This document shows, piece by piece, positions 44,410 to 53,981 of a stretch of 64,000 bases of DNA. The stretch's first letter is position 1. Each line of letters opens with the position of its first letter. Source of the DNA: Sporocytophaga myxococcoides DSM 11118. Its GTDB lineage: Bacteria; Bacteroidota; Bacteroidia; Cytophagales; Cytophagaceae. A program made the position numbers and the translations under genes. The notes beneath the pieces are model-generated. The model was not told where the DNA came from. It was given only the letters and a program-made list of their open reading frames with translations, and ran no database searches. The DNA is taken from positions 620,001-684,000 of the forward strand of contig NZ_AUFX01000004.1 in assembly GCF_000426725.1 (NCBI RefSeq), given 5' to 3'.

Positions 44410-44868
44410 TTATTTTGTTCCACGTGGAACATTGTATTTTGTGTTTAGGAGGGTGACGTATTTGTTTTCTTTTTCCCTCATTAGATTTTTCTCTTCTTCC
44501 TTTTTGTCTTTGTATCCGCAGAGATGTAATACGCCGTGAATTAAAACTCTGTAAAGCTCCAATTGGAACGTTGTTTCGAATCTTGTTGCATTATCTCTTA
44601 TTCTTTCAATACTAATGAATATATCCGATTCGATTAAAGTTCCATCAGAATTATCAAAAGTGATAATATCTGTTAGAGTTTTATGGTTAAGGTAATCCTT
44701 GTTGAGTTCTAAAAGATAATTATCAGAACAGAAAATATAGTTGATATATCCAATGGATTTCTTCTCCTTTTTTGCCACCTCTTTTATCCATTGGATAATT
44801 TGTTCTTTGTGTAAAAAGCGAAAGGATATATCTTCTTTATGGAAAAAAATTTCAGATGTATTTGACAT
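44410..44868 (-). CDS. ybeY: Endoribonuclease YbeY
   Basis: A 152-residue rRNA-maturation and quality-control metalloprotein. The metal-binding motif is 'YRVLIHGVLHLCGYKDKKEEE' variant at about 110-130, in which two His are kept and the third is replaced as in other Bacteroidota. 'DYLNHKTLTDIITFDN' is the preceding family motif. Its last codons (N-V-P-R-G-T-K-stop) are formed by the fourth parS site, so the DNA signal is part of the protein code. It overlaps the ATPase gene by 1 bp. Confidence 0.93.
   Translation of the reverse strand: MSNTSEIFFHKEDISFRFLHKEQIIQWIKEVAKKEKKSIGYINYIFCSDNYLLELNKDYLNHKTLTDIITFDNSDGTLIESDIFISIERIRDNATRFETTFQLELYRVLIHGVLHLCGYKDKKEEEKNLMREKENKYVTLLNTKYNVPRGTK
44416..44431. 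other. parS site 4, inside the 3' end of ybeY
   Basis: TGTTCCACGTGGAACA, a perfect palindrome 35 bp from site 3. It is read in frame as Asn-Val-Pro-Arg-Gly-Thr-Lys at the YbeY C-terminus. Confidence 0.88.
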
Positions 44869-45272
44869 TAATTAAAGTAAAATGAAAGTTCTACAGTTCT
44901 TCCTTCATTTTTGAATTCGACCTGGTCAGATAAATGCTTCATAAGGAATATTCCTCTCCCTCCTATTTTATCCAGATTTTCTGGTGCTGTTGGATCAGGT
45001 AATGAATCATAGTTAAAGCCTGGACCTTCGTCTTCAATAATAAATTTCAAGTGGTTATCCTGGCATTCTGCAGCTAGGACAACATTCTTTGTTCTGTCTC
45101 CTTTGTTTCCGTGTACAATAGCATTGTTTACTGACTCTGTAACAGCAACCATGATGTTTCCATAGATGTCATCATCAATCTGAAACTTGTCTTTTACATT
45201 GTCGATAAAGCTCTCAACAATTCTAATGTTTTCCGGTAAGGAAGGGATCTGTATCCTAAGCGAATTCATCAT
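44868..45272 (-). CDS. RsbW-like ATP-binding protein (anti-sigma factor / serine kinase type)
   Basis: A 134-residue GHKL ATPase domain. 'VTESVNNAIVHGNKGDRTKNV' is the N-box and 'FIIEDEGPGFNYDSLPDPTAPENLDKIGGRGIFLMKHL' contains the G1 and G2 boxes. RsbW-type proteins bind and block a sigma factor or phosphorylate an anti-anti-sigma partner; no such partner is in this window. It lies between ybeY and the DUF4175 gene in a minus-strand run. Confidence 0.88.
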   Translation of the reverse strand: MMNSLRIQIPSLPENIRIVESFIDNVKDKFQIDDDIYGNIMVAVTESVNNAIVHGNKGDRTKNVVLAAECQDNHLKFIIEDEGPGFNYDSLPDPTAPENLDKIGGRGIFLMKHLSDQVEFKNEGRTVELSFYFN

Positions 45273-45299
45273 TCTTTAACTTTATAATACGGTTTTATC

Positions 45300-48200
45300 T
45301 TAATTGTCTATTTTCTGAAAATATTCATTTACCTCTTGCTTATAGTAAGGGGTTAAAGCAGGAGAAATGGATTTTAAAAGGTCTATTTGTCTTTCTTTTG
45401 CTTTTAGATATTTCTCAAAAGAAGGCGGTATATCTTGTTTTGGTTCTTTAGCAGATTCAGCTTCTCTTTTCTCATCGAGATCTCTTTCCCTAACTGCCTT
45501 TTCTGCTTCCAGTAATCTGGTTAATATCTCCTGTTGTCTCATGATCATTTCCTGAGTCAATTTTTTATTTACCAGATCATTTTCTGTTTCCTCCATTTTT
45601 TGAGAAAGTTGATTCAAATTATTTCCTGGAGCTTGACCTCCATTTTTATTCATCATTTTCTCCAACTCCTTCATTGCATTTCTGATTGTTTCTTGTTCAG
45701 CAGCAAGTTTTGCGAGTTCTTCAGAAAGCTCCTTTCCGGTTTTTCCCCCTTGCTTTAATTGCTGAATTTTCTGATTGAGCTGTTTCTGTAGTTCTCCTAG
45801 GCCTGGTTTAGGGTTTTTTCCAGGTTTCTTGCACATTGAAGAACCGCTTTTCATCGACTGTGCCATTTGCTCCTGCATCTGCTTCAAAACATCATTAAGC
45901 ATTAAGGCAAGATTGTTTATGGATGTCATCGCAAATTGTTGTTTACCCGCTGCTATATCAGGTCTTCTTTCTTTAATTGCTTTAGCACTTTCATCCATAA
46001 AATCTTTCATTTGGCCAACTTCGCGAGTAACAAAAGATTCTATTTGGTAGACCCTTTTTGCTAAAGCTAAAAGACTATCTTCAATGATCTTACTGTCATC
46101 CTTTAGTTTTAACTGTTTTTGTGATAATGCAATGAATCTTGGATCTGTTTGATTTACTTTTTTGAATTCCTTCATTACATCTTCCTGATCAAAAGAGAGT
46201 CTTACAAGGTTTTCTAATATCATTCTAAGGTCTTCCATATTTTCTTCAGCTTGCTCCTGTTCATTGGATTTCTGCATAGAAGACAATTTATCAGCCATCT
46301 CTTTCATTTTTTCGGCTGCATTTTTCTGGGAATTACCTGCTTTTTTGTTTTGATTGTTCTTTAGTTGTTCAGAACTGTTTTGTTGCTCATTAGAAATTTC
46401 ATTCTCCTTTGAATCTGTATTTTCAAGGTCATTTTTGTTTTCCAATGACTCGTTAATCTTCTCAAGGTCATTTAATTTCTCTTGTATATTTTTAAAGTCT
46501 TCATTTAGCTTTTCTTGTTGTTGCTGAAGAGATTTCTGATCCTCCTGTTTTTGATTTGTTTTTTCAGCAAGCTCTTCCTGCTCTTTTGCAGTTTCTTTAA
46601 GGTCATTAATGATTTCTTCTGACTTTTGGTCAAATTTAAGCTGCTTAAACATCTCTAAGGCTCTCTCTAGCTCCTTATCCATGTTGTTTTCCTTCTTCTG
46701 AATGGCATCCAATACTTTTTGAAGATCCTGCTTAGGGGCGTTTTTTTCCATGAGTTTTTGAAGCTCATCATAAAGTTTCTTGGTCTCTTCATCCAGTAAT
46801 TCATTCATGAGCTTTTGTAATTGCTCCATTTTTTTCGCCATTTCTTCACTGGAAGGACTGAGTTTGTCCTGTTGCTGATTAAGCTTCTCATTTGCTTTTT
46901 TCAGCTCCTCTATTTCTTTACGAAGTTCTTCATGCTTATCAAGAAGTTCTTCTATGCTCTTTTTATCCTGCCAATTCAGATTATTCTTCCCTTTTAGCTT
47001 TTCTTCAATTTTATTCAGGTCTTTTTGGATCTGCTGAGATTTGCTCAAAGCTTTTTCCATCTTGTTTTCGGTCTGACTCGAATTTTTAGAAATAGCCTTC
47101 GATGCTTCTTCTTTTGAAGGAAGTTTTATTCCATATGTTTTGGATTTAGAGCTTTTTCTTCCATTTACACCATCATTGTCCCAAACCTGGAGATAGTAGT
47201 CAAGGCTTTCTCCTGGTTTTAAGTTAAGAGAATCAATATTCCAATTGAATATGAAATTCTGTGACAGGAATTTTTGATCTATTGGTACATTAATGGATTT
47301 GAATGGTGATTCCTTCTCTTTATTATCATCTAATGACCTTTTATAAAATAGTCTTAAGCCAGTTAATCCGTAATCATCATTGATGCTTCCTCCTAGGCTT
47401 ATAAAATTAAATAGAGTTGAATCATGATATTCTTCACTAGAAATTTGAGGAAATTGATCCGGAATTACATTAATAGTATAACTAATCTTCTCTTTACTTT
47501 TTACCTGCTTGTTCTGCAGTTCAAGATCGTAGCTTTCTGTCTTGTTAAATGTTTTAGACAGCTTGTAAGCATCGTCTTCTATATTTTCGGTTATCTGTTT
47601 CCCTGTAGAAAACAAAATCTTAATTTGATCAGCTGATTTTGTATTGAACTCCCAGGTAACAGAAGTTCCTTCAGGAATGCTTAAATTCCCTATGTTTTTA
47701 ACCTTTTCAGACTGTTTTTTTAGATAGGATGGGTAGTTTAAATATACATCAAATGATGTAAGCTCGGGTCTATTGATTAGATCAATGGAATATCCGTCGG
47801 AGATAAAACCTGCAGCTTCAAAATTGAAGTCTTCTTTTCTTTGTATATTTTTAAAGAGATATGAGAATTTTCCTCCTCCAAGGTTTTTCAGTTTAGACCT
47901 TTTATTGGCGGAAATAAGGTAAACAGATTCAGGAATAGAATTGCCTTTTATAGACAAATTGATCTCAAAATCCTCGTTTTTAAAGGCTTTTAATGATTTA
48001 TTTTCAAGCATAAAGGCGAATGGTGCTTTATCTTTGAAATCTATATTATAGTTAATTATACGTGCAGTGCTTTCTACAAAAATGTGCGGAAGAAAGAATA
48101 CTATTAAAGCAATTATTACTATTGGTCCGACCAGATAGCGCAAATATCTTTTGTTTTCCTTTATGTTAATAGCGTTGGAAAAAGGGACTATTGATAATGA

Positions 48201-48611
48201 ATTTGTCTTTTGTTCTATACTTGCCCTTATGAGCTCGCTTTCCTTTTCACTCATTTTTTTGAGTTGAAGGGTATTCAAGAGTTTGTCCTTAATTTCTGGA
48301 AAATATAGACCTATCTGTCGTGAAGCTTCTTCATCTGACAGCTGTTTATTGATTGCAAAGTATTTTAAAAGAGGATCTAATATCCAGGTAAAAAATGCCA
48401 GCGATCCGGAAATTAAATATGTAAAGAAAAATATAACCCTAACTATCTGGCTAAATTTTCCATAGTATTCAAGTATTGAGAAAAATAGATAAGTTGAAGA
48501 TAGAAGTGTTAAAAATAAAATTCCACCCTTAAGCATTTGGTTAAGGTAGTACTTTCTTTTGTAGGCCTTAAGGTTTACTAAGAGTTTATCGAAGTTTTCT
48601 GCTGGTTTCAT
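45300..48611 (-). CDS. DUF4175 family membrane protein
   Basis: A 1103-residue protein from the ATG at 48611. It has two hydrophobic helices near residues 30 and 60, a third near 165, a periplasmic beta-rich middle to about residue 500, then a very long coiled-coil and Gln/Lys/Glu-rich tail containing methionine- and glutamine-rich heptads. This matches the large DUF4175 proteins of Bacteroidota. The function is unknown; the shape suggests an envelope scaffold or a regulatory partner. It lies 27 bp upstream of the RsbW-like gene, so co-expression is likely. Confidence 0.85.
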   Translation of the reverse strand: MKPAENFDKLLVNLKAYKRKYYLNQMLKGGILFLTLLSSTYLFFSILEYYGKFSQIVRVIFFFTYLISGSLAFFTWILDPLLKYFAINKQLSDEEASRQIGLYFPEIKDKLLNTLQLKKMSEKESELIRASIEQKTNSLSIVPFSNAINIKENKRYLRYLVGPIVIIALIVFFLPHIFVESTARIINYNIDFKDKAPFAFMLENKSLKAFKNEDFEINLSIKGNSIPESVYLISANKRSKLKNLGGGKFSYLFKNIQRKEDFNFEAAGFISDGYSIDLINRPELTSFDVYLNYPSYLKKQSEKVKNIGNLSIPEGTSVTWEFNTKSADQIKILFSTGKQITENIEDDAYKLSKTFNKTESYDLELQNKQVKSKEKISYTINVIPDQFPQISSEEYHDSTLFNFISLGGSINDDYGLTGLRLFYKRSLDDNKEKESPFKSINVPIDQKFLSQNFIFNWNIDSLNLKPGESLDYYLQVWDNDGVNGRKSSKSKTYGIKLPSKEEASKAISKNSSQTENKMEKALSKSQQIQKDLNKIEEKLKGKNNLNWQDKKSIEELLDKHEELRKEIEELKKANEKLNQQQDKLSPSSEEMAKKMEQLQKLMNELLDEETKKLYDELQKLMEKNAPKQDLQKVLDAIQKKENNMDKELERALEMFKQLKFDQKSEEIINDLKETAKEQEELAEKTNQKQEDQKSLQQQQEKLNEDFKNIQEKLNDLEKINESLENKNDLENTDSKENEISNEQQNSSEQLKNNQNKKAGNSQKNAAEKMKEMADKLSSMQKSNEQEQAEENMEDLRMILENLVRLSFDQEDVMKEFKKVNQTDPRFIALSQKQLKLKDDSKIIEDSLLALAKRVYQIESFVTREVGQMKDFMDESAKAIKERRPDIAAGKQQFAMTSINNLALMLNDVLKQMQEQMAQSMKSGSSMCKKPGKNPKPGLGELQKQLNQKIQQLKQGGKTGKELSEELAKLAAEQETIRNAMKELEKMMNKNGGQAPGNNLNQLSQKMEETENDLVNKKLTQEMIMRQQEILTRLLEAEKAVRERDLDEKREAESAKEPKQDIPPSFEKYLKAKERQIDLLKSISPALTPYYKQEVNEYFQKIDN

Positions 48612-48727
48612 CACTTCTTAACGAGGTCGTCCAGTTGATTATTTTTGTAGGCCTTTTAAATTAAGATGAGCAGGACCGAACTTCGATCCTGCTCAAAATG
48701 GTTATTAATAAGTTTTAATTCAACCAA

Positions 48728-50491
48728 TTACATGTCCGCTTTCTTCGGATACTCAAAGTAGACGTTTGTGAAGTCCCTGTATTGCATTGCATTGTTCGGG
48801 AAGTTCTTAACAAAAGCCTGCATTAATCTGTATCCTTCATCGTACCATAATACCATGATTGGAGCATCCTGCATTACTATGTTTTCTGCTTCAAGGAAGT
48901 GTTTGAACGCTTCTTCCTGAGTTGTGGCTTTTAGGCCTGCCTCATAAAGTTTGTCAAACTTATCGCTCTTGTATCTCATCATATTTGGATATGGTGGTTT
49001 TTCTAGGCTCGCAGGAACAGTTTTTCCATAGAAGAACCACAGGAAGTTTTCAGGGTTTGGATAATCTGCAATCCAACCTCCTCTGAAAAAGTCACTCTTT
49101 CCATTGATCATGTTTTCAACTAACTGAGCGAATGGTACAATGTTCAATTCGATAGAAATGTTTAAGTGCTCTTTAAGCTGTTTCTGAATTTCTTCAGCTA
49201 CTGCAGCATTTCTTTCTCCATCAGAGTTAAGCTCCAGGGTAATTTTAGGGAATCCTTTTCCATCCGGATATCCTGCTTTCTTCAGATAGTATTTTGCAGA
49301 ATCAAGGTTAAGGTCATATCCATTGATTTTGCTAACGTCATAAACCGGATTCTTAAAGATATCTATAGGTGTAATTCCGTGCGTTGCAGGAGCATAACCT
49401 TCTCCGTTAAGCACGAATTCAAGTATTTTCTTTCTGTCTATGGCAAAAGAGAATGCCTTTCTTAAATCTTTATTATTAAAGATTTTACCTTGATTTAGGA
49501 ATGAAAGGAAGTGAGTTGCCATTTCTGGAGTTCTTTGAAGGTCATATTGTCCGAATTGGCCTTTATTTCCTTTTACCTCTTCAAGGATTTCTATGATATG
49601 GTCAGTTGGAAGTCTGTACATCATATCAAGATTTCCTTTTTTGAATTCTAAAAGCTCAGTTTTCTTATCTTTTATAAACTTGATTTTTATAGCATCCAAG
49701 AATGGTAACTTGTTTCCGTGCTCATCAGAACCCCAGTAATTTTCATTTTTCTTAAGGATGATTGAGATATCATCTTCAATGCTGAAAATTTTAAACGGTC
49801 CTGTTCCTACTGCTTTAGTTCTCATTTCAAGACCATATTTCTCCAAAGCTTCTTTAGGGAAGATGTAAGTGAACGGTCTTGCAAGATTATAAAGGAAGAT
49901 TGAATTTGGAGCAGTAAGGGTAAATTGAATGGTATTAGGATCGATTACTTTAATACCGTCCACTTCAAATGATGGTTTTTTTCCTCCCTCTGATGCTTTA
50001 TAGTATTCGTCAGCGCCTTTCAAAATTCCCTGAAATACGCTAAATCCTTGATTGTTAATATTTTGAGTGCAAAGTTGGGTAAAACAGAATTTAACATCCT
50101 CTGCTGTTAACTCTCTGCCTTTTCCACCTGGAAAACATTCATTATCGTGAAAGAGTACTCCTTTTCTGATTTTAAATGTGTAAACAGTTTTACTTGGGTC
50201 TACGGAATAATCTTCAGCTATCCCTTTTATAAGGCTTAGATCCGCTTGATTAAATTTCATCAAACCTTCGTAAACCTGATTTGCAACGCGATAAGATATT
50301 GCGTCGGTTATATTATGAGGGAATAGGTTCTTAATGTAGTCGGACTCATTAACTTTAAACACTCCGCCATAATACCTTCCTCCCTTCGCAGCAGTTAGGC
50401 TGGAAGATTCTCCGCTGCCAGTTTCTTTTGTTGTATCACATGATGATAACAGCACCCCGGCGCACGCTAAGGTTAATAACAATTTCTTCAT
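48728..50491 (-). CDS. ABC transporter substrate-binding lipoprotein (SBP family 5, oligopeptide type)
   Basis: A 587-residue lipoprotein (lipobox 'GVLLSSCDT', Cys at about 19). It shows the family 5 layout: 'YYGGVFKVNESDYIKNLFPHN', 'AISYRVANQVYEGLMKFN', 'DPSKTVYTFKIRKGVLFHDN', and further on 'LRKAFSFAIDRKKILEFVLNGEGYAPA'. Such proteins bind peptides or nickel for a membrane permease. No permease or ATPase gene is nearby. Confidence 0.92.
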   Translation of the reverse strand: MKKLLLTLACAGVLLSSCDTTKETGSGESSSLTAAKGGRYYGGVFKVNESDYIKNLFPHNITDAISYRVANQVYEGLMKFNQADLSLIKGIAEDYSVDPSKTVYTFKIRKGVLFHDNECFPGGKGRELTAEDVKFCFTQLCTQNINNQGFSVFQGILKGADEYYKASEGGKKPSFEVDGIKVIDPNTIQFTLTAPNSIFLYNLARPFTYIFPKEALEKYGLEMRTKAVGTGPFKIFSIEDDISIILKKNENYWGSDEHGNKLPFLDAIKIKFIKDKKTELLEFKKGNLDMMYRLPTDHIIEILEEVKGNKGQFGQYDLQRTPEMATHFLSFLNQGKIFNNKDLRKAFSFAIDRKKILEFVLNGEGYAPATHGITPIDIFKNPVYDVSKINGYDLNLDSAKYYLKKAGYPDGKGFPKITLELNSDGERNAAVAEEIQKQLKEHLNISIELNIVPFAQLVENMINGKSDFFRGGWIADYPNPENFLWFFYGKTVPASLEKPPYPNMMRYKSDKFDKLYEAGLKATTQEEAFKHFLEAENIVMQDAPIMVLWYDEGYRLMQAFVKNFPNNAMQYRDFTNVYFEYPKKADM

Positions 50492-50585
50492 TTATTTTTT
50501 AAAAAATTGGTTGAACATTCAAAACCCAATTAAATTTTTAAAGAGGCCAATTTAATAACAAAATGTATTAAACGAAAATATTGAT

Positions 50586-51350
50586 CTAAACAATTTCAAT
50601 TAGTACCGGGCAATGGTCTGAATGTTTAGCTTCGTTTAATATAATTGCCCTTTTAAGGCGCTCCTTTAAATTTTCTGTTACGGCATGATAATCTATGCGC
50701 CAGCCAAGATTTTTACTTCTTGCATTCATTCTGTATGTCCACCATGTGTAATGATGAGGTTCAGAATTAAAGTGCCGGAATGCATCTACAAAACCGCTTC
50801 CAAAGAATTTAGACATCCATGCCCTTTCTTCTGGCAAAAATCCCGAAGAATTAGCGTTGGATTTTGGGTTGTGTATATCTATTGTTTGATGGCAAATATT
50901 ATAATCGCCACAAACAATTAAACGGGGGAAATCTGTCCTAAGTGTGGAAACATAATTATAAAAATCATCTAACCAGCACATTTTAAAGGCTTGTCTCTCT
51001 TCACCGCTAGATCCTGAAGGCATATATACGTTGAGAATGGAAAAAGTTTCAAAATCTATTCTTAAAACTCTTCCCTCATAATCGTATTTTTCCATACCAC
51101 AACCTACACAAACATTTACAGGTTTAATTTTTGAAAAAATCGCAACTCCACTATATCCTTTTTTAACTGCAGGATGCCAACTCAAATATTTAAATCCTAA
51201 TTCTTCAATTTCTGTAGTATCAACTTGTTCTGGAGTTGATTTTATTTCCTGAAGGCAAATCACATCTGCCCCTGTTGCATCAAGCCACTTTACAAACCCT
51301 TTACTAATAGCTGATCTTAAGCCGTTTACGTTATATGTTAATATCTTCAA
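50586..51350 (-). CDS. xth: Exodeoxyribonuclease III
   Basis: A 254-residue AP endonuclease/3'-5' exonuclease of the ExoIII family. N-terminal 'MKILTYNVNGLRSAISKGF' (Asn ligand), 'VICLQEIKS' (Glu ligand), 'LIVCGDYNICHQTIDIHNPK' (Asp-x-Asn), 'WRIDYHAVT' (Asp) and terminal 'KHSDHCPVLIEI' (Asp-His). All catalytic positions are present. It repairs abasic sites. A small unknown gene precedes it by 11 bp. Confidence 0.95.
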   Translation of the reverse strand: MKILTYNVNGLRSAISKGFVKWLDATGADVICLQEIKSTPEQVDTTEIEELGFKYLSWHPAVKKGYSGVAIFSKIKPVNVCVGCGMEKYDYEGRVLRIDFETFSILNVYMPSGSSGEERQAFKMCWLDDFYNYVSTLRTDFPRLIVCGDYNICHQTIDIHNPKSNANSSGFLPEERAWMSKFFGSGFVDAFRHFNSEPHHYTWWTYRMNARSKNLGWRIDYHAVTENLKERLKRAIILNEAKHSDHCPVLIEIV

Positions 51351-51361
51351 TCAAAAAGGTA

Positions 51362-51700
51362 TTATAGTGTTTTGAAATACTCCTTTATGTGCATTTTGAG
51401 CAGCTTTTCCTGTTCTCTAAGGTCAAATTGGGGCAAATTTTTAACTAACTTCCAATGCGGCCATCCATCCTGATCCTGTCCTTCTAGTTCATAATAACCT
51501 GATAAACTTAAAAGTTTGCATATTCCAATATGCATAAGATCCTGTTTTTCTTCTTTGGAATAGTTTCTTTTTCCTTGCCCAAGCTCTTGCACTCCTATTA
51601 GAAATAGAATAGCATCCATATTTGGCCTTTTGCCAATTACTGCTTTCAAACTATCAAGCAGTGCTATCCATTCCGGGTCAAAATCTTTATCGGCTGACAT
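51362..51700 (-). CDS. Small conserved protein, unknown function
   Basis: A 112-residue soluble protein with 'NMDAILFLIGVQELGQGKRNYSKEEKQDLMHIGICKLLSLSGYY' and a C-terminal 'WKLVKNLPQFDLREQEKLLKMHIKEYF'. I believe similar proteins are widespread next to housekeeping genes in Cytophagales, but I know no function. It is probably co-transcribed with the exonuclease III gene (11-bp gap). Confidence 0.7.
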   Translation of the reverse strand: MSADKDFDPEWIALLDSLKAVIGKRPNMDAILFLIGVQELGQGKRNYSKEEKQDLMHIGICKLLSLSGYYELEGQDQDGWPHWKLVKNLPQFDLREQEKLLKMHIKEYFKTL

Positions 51701-51779
51701 CTTTATTTAATTATAATATTGGTTCAAGTTATGAAATGATAATTAGTTTTACTTTATTTTGATTCACTTTTAACCAGCT

Positions 51780-52466
51780 ATGAAGAACTTATTTTATTCA
51801 TTTTTTGAATTAATATACCCACAATTGTGTGCAGGGTGTAATGATGGTTTGTTAGTCAACGAAGAAATTCTTTGTACTTCCTGCCTTGTAAACTTGCCCA
51901 AAGCCGAGATAGGTCTTTTGTCAAACAACGAATTGGAGAAGCGATTTTATGGTAAAGTGATGATTGACCAGGCTTTTGTTTACCTCAAATTCCAAAAAAA
52001 GAGCATTGTACAGAATATTTTATTTGATATAAAGTATGGAGGAAATAAAGCTGCTGGAAGGTATTTGGGAAAAAAATTTGGTTTGGAAATTCTTAAAAAG
52101 TCTCCTGATTTTATGCCAGACTTGATAGCTCCTGTGCCTTTACATTCGAAAAGATTTAGATCCAGAGGATATAATCAAAGTTTTGTAATTGGGGAAGGAC
52201 TTGGGGAGAGCCTAGGTGTTTGCTGTAAAGAGATTGTAGGCAGGGTTGTTTCAACTTCTACTCAGACAAAAATTAACAGGATTTTGAGATGGAAAAATGT
52301 TGATGGAATTTTTAAAGTCAAAGACGTTTCTGAGATTTCAGGTAAACATATCCTGTTGATTGATGATGTCGTTACAACTGGCTCAACCATGGAAGCCTGC
52401 CTGCTTGCTTTACTTGATGCCGGTGCCTCAAAGGTCAGTATTGCATCAGTGGCTATTGCTACATAA
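51780..52466 (+). CDS. ComF family phosphoribosyltransferase-like protein
   Basis: A 228-residue protein. The N-terminus has a partial zinc-binding Cys cluster ('YPQLCAGCNDGLLVNEEILCTSCLVNLP'). The C-terminal phosphoribosyltransferase fold carries 'PDLIAPVPLHSKRFRSRGYNQSFVIG' and the PRPP loop 'GKHILLIDDVVTTGSTMEACLLAL' (about 188-211). ComF proteins are linked to DNA uptake in competent bacteria and to replication repair in others. It is monocistronic, ending on a bidirectional terminator. Confidence 0.92.
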   Translation: MKNLFYSFFELIYPQLCAGCNDGLLVNEEILCTSCLVNLPKAEIGLLSNNELEKRFYGKVMIDQAFVYLKFQKKSIVQNILFDIKYGGNKAAGRYLGKKFGLEILKKSPDFMPDLIAPVPLHSKRFRSRGYNQSFVIGEGLGESLGVCCKEIVGRVVSTSTQTKINRILRWKNVDGIFKVKDVSEISGKHILLIDDVVTTGSTMEACLLALLDAGASKVSIASVAIAT

Positions 52467-52498
52467 AAAAGCCTTTGGGTATTACCCAAAGGCTTTTT
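52466..52498. terminator. Bidirectional terminator
   Basis: A perfect 15-bp stem (left arm AAAAAGCCTTTGGGT) with a 3-nt loop, between the converging comF-type gene and gldJ. A- and T-tracts flank it on both sides. Confidence 0.92.
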
Positions 52499-52515
52499 AG
52501 ATTTAATTATATCTA

Positions 52516-53706
52516 TTAATAGTTTGTTCCAGCTTGGATCATCGCACAACGGAATCCGATAGTTGCAGTACAAGAATCTTCTGCAAGGTATCTTCTTGTT
52601 CCAGGAGACATCCAGTAAGCAACGTCTTTCCAGCTTCCACCTTTGTAAACTCTTACGTGGTCATCGATAAGAGACTGGAATCCAGCTTTATCGTATCCTT
52701 TTTCTTCGTCAAGGAAGCCGTTTCTTCTAAGTGGGTTCAGGTCATCAAAATCTTGGAAAGAAAGAGGACGGTAAACATCATATACCCACTCGTTTACGTT
52801 ACCAGCCATGTTGTAAAGACCGAAGTCATTTGGAGGATATTCGTAGATGTAAGTAGTGATCATTGCACCATCATTCAATTTACCAGCTATACCGGCATAG
52901 TCACCTCTACCTCTTTTAAAGTTGGCAAGGAACATACCCATTTGTTTTCCATATGGATTTCTAAGAGCGTGACCATCCCAAGGATAAAGTCTTTTGTGTG
53001 TTTGGTTTTCATCCAACCACTGGTTTCCAATAAGTGCCTGAGCAGCATATTCCCACTCAGCCTCAGATGGAAGTCTGTAGTTCGGAAGAACCACACCAGA
53101 CTCAAGAGGAATTCTTCCTCCGCCTTCAGGTACTTCAACACCTGCATCTTTAGCTAGCTCGTTGTTTACAACTCTTGTTCTCCAAGTACAGTAATCAACT
53201 GCCTGAATCCAGTTAACTCCTACTAATGGGAAATAACGGAAACCAGGATATCTTAAGTAGTGCTCAACATAAGGGTCATTGTAAGCAAGCTCACTTGCCC
53301 AAACGTTTGTATCAGGAAGAGCAGATTCATAGAATTCCTGAGAAGAGTCTCTCTGGATATAAAATAAATACTCTAACCAGTGAATGTTTGCAATTTCAGT
53401 TTCATCCATGTAAAAAGACGCTACCGTAACAGTTCTTTCTACGTTGTCTCCCGATTTAAGAATATCTTCCTCGAAAGAACCTAAAACAGTTCTACCGCCT
53501 TCGATGTACACAAGGTTTGGCCCTTCAGGCTGACCTTGGAAATCTTTAACTTCAAAACCGTTTTCTTCATTGTAAGCCAGACCGGTAACCGTGCTTTCTT
53601 TGCCCGGGTTGGTGCTGGTAGGATTTCCCTTTGAACAGGCAGAGATGATTACTGCTCCTGCTGCTATGAGGGATAGCCCTTTTAAAGTGGTGAAAATTTT
53701 ATTCAT
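52516..53706 (-). CDS. gldJ: Gliding motility / T9SS lipoprotein, GldJ-like
   Basis: A 396-residue lipoprotein (Cys24 in 'IISACSKG') with an SUMF1/formylglycine-generating-enzyme-type domain. The start of the domain 'NLVYIEGGRTVLGSFEED' and 'SFYMDETEIANIHWLEYLFYI' match GldJ, as do 'ALPDTNVWASELAYNDPYVEHYLRYPGF' and 'VGVNWIQAVDYCTWRT'. The SUMF1 catalytic Cys pair is not evident, as expected for a structural member. GldJ is needed for gliding and for stability of the GldK ring of the T9SS. GldK could be mistaken for it, but 'ALPDT.VW....Y' favours GldJ. Confidence 0.78.
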   Translation of the reverse strand: MNKIFTTLKGLSLIAAGAVIISACSKGNPTSTNPGKESTVTGLAYNEENGFEVKDFQGQPEGPNLVYIEGGRTVLGSFEEDILKSGDNVERTVTVASFYMDETEIANIHWLEYLFYIQRDSSQEFYESALPDTNVWASELAYNDPYVEHYLRYPGFRYFPLVGVNWIQAVDYCTWRTRVVNNELAKDAGVEVPEGGGRIPLESGVVLPNYRLPSEAEWEYAAQALIGNQWLDENQTHKRLYPWDGHALRNPYGKQMGMFLANFKRGRGDYAGIAGKLNDGAMITTYIYEYPPNDFGLYNMAGNVNEWVYDVYRPLSFQDFDDLNPLRRNGFLDEEKGYDKAGFQSLIDDHVRVYKGGSWKDVAYWMSPGTRRYLAEDSCTATIGFRCAMIQAGTNY

Positions 53707-53981
53707 AACCTGTTTCTTAAATTGTATACACTTCCAGAATAATTTGCTAATTTATGTACTTCCAATATAAAATACAATTAATTAGTTGAATTATATAATA
53801 AATTTTTTTGTTGAGGGAATTTCTCCTCAAACGAACTTTTTCCAAACTATATTACTAAATTATAATTTTATAGACAAATAATTAAATTTTTTGGAAATTT
53901 ATTCAAGGCTAAGTATATACTTGCCAGGTATCCATAAGGTTTAGGTTTTAAAAAATTTTTCTTAAAAGTTTATTTAATTGA

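Noticed and set aside
52516-53706. Catalytic sulfatase-modifying formylglycine-generating enzyme
   Set aside because: The SUMF1 fold is present, but the redox-active Cys pair is not evident and the protein is a lipoprotein with GldJ-type segments, so a structural gliding/T9SS role fits better.
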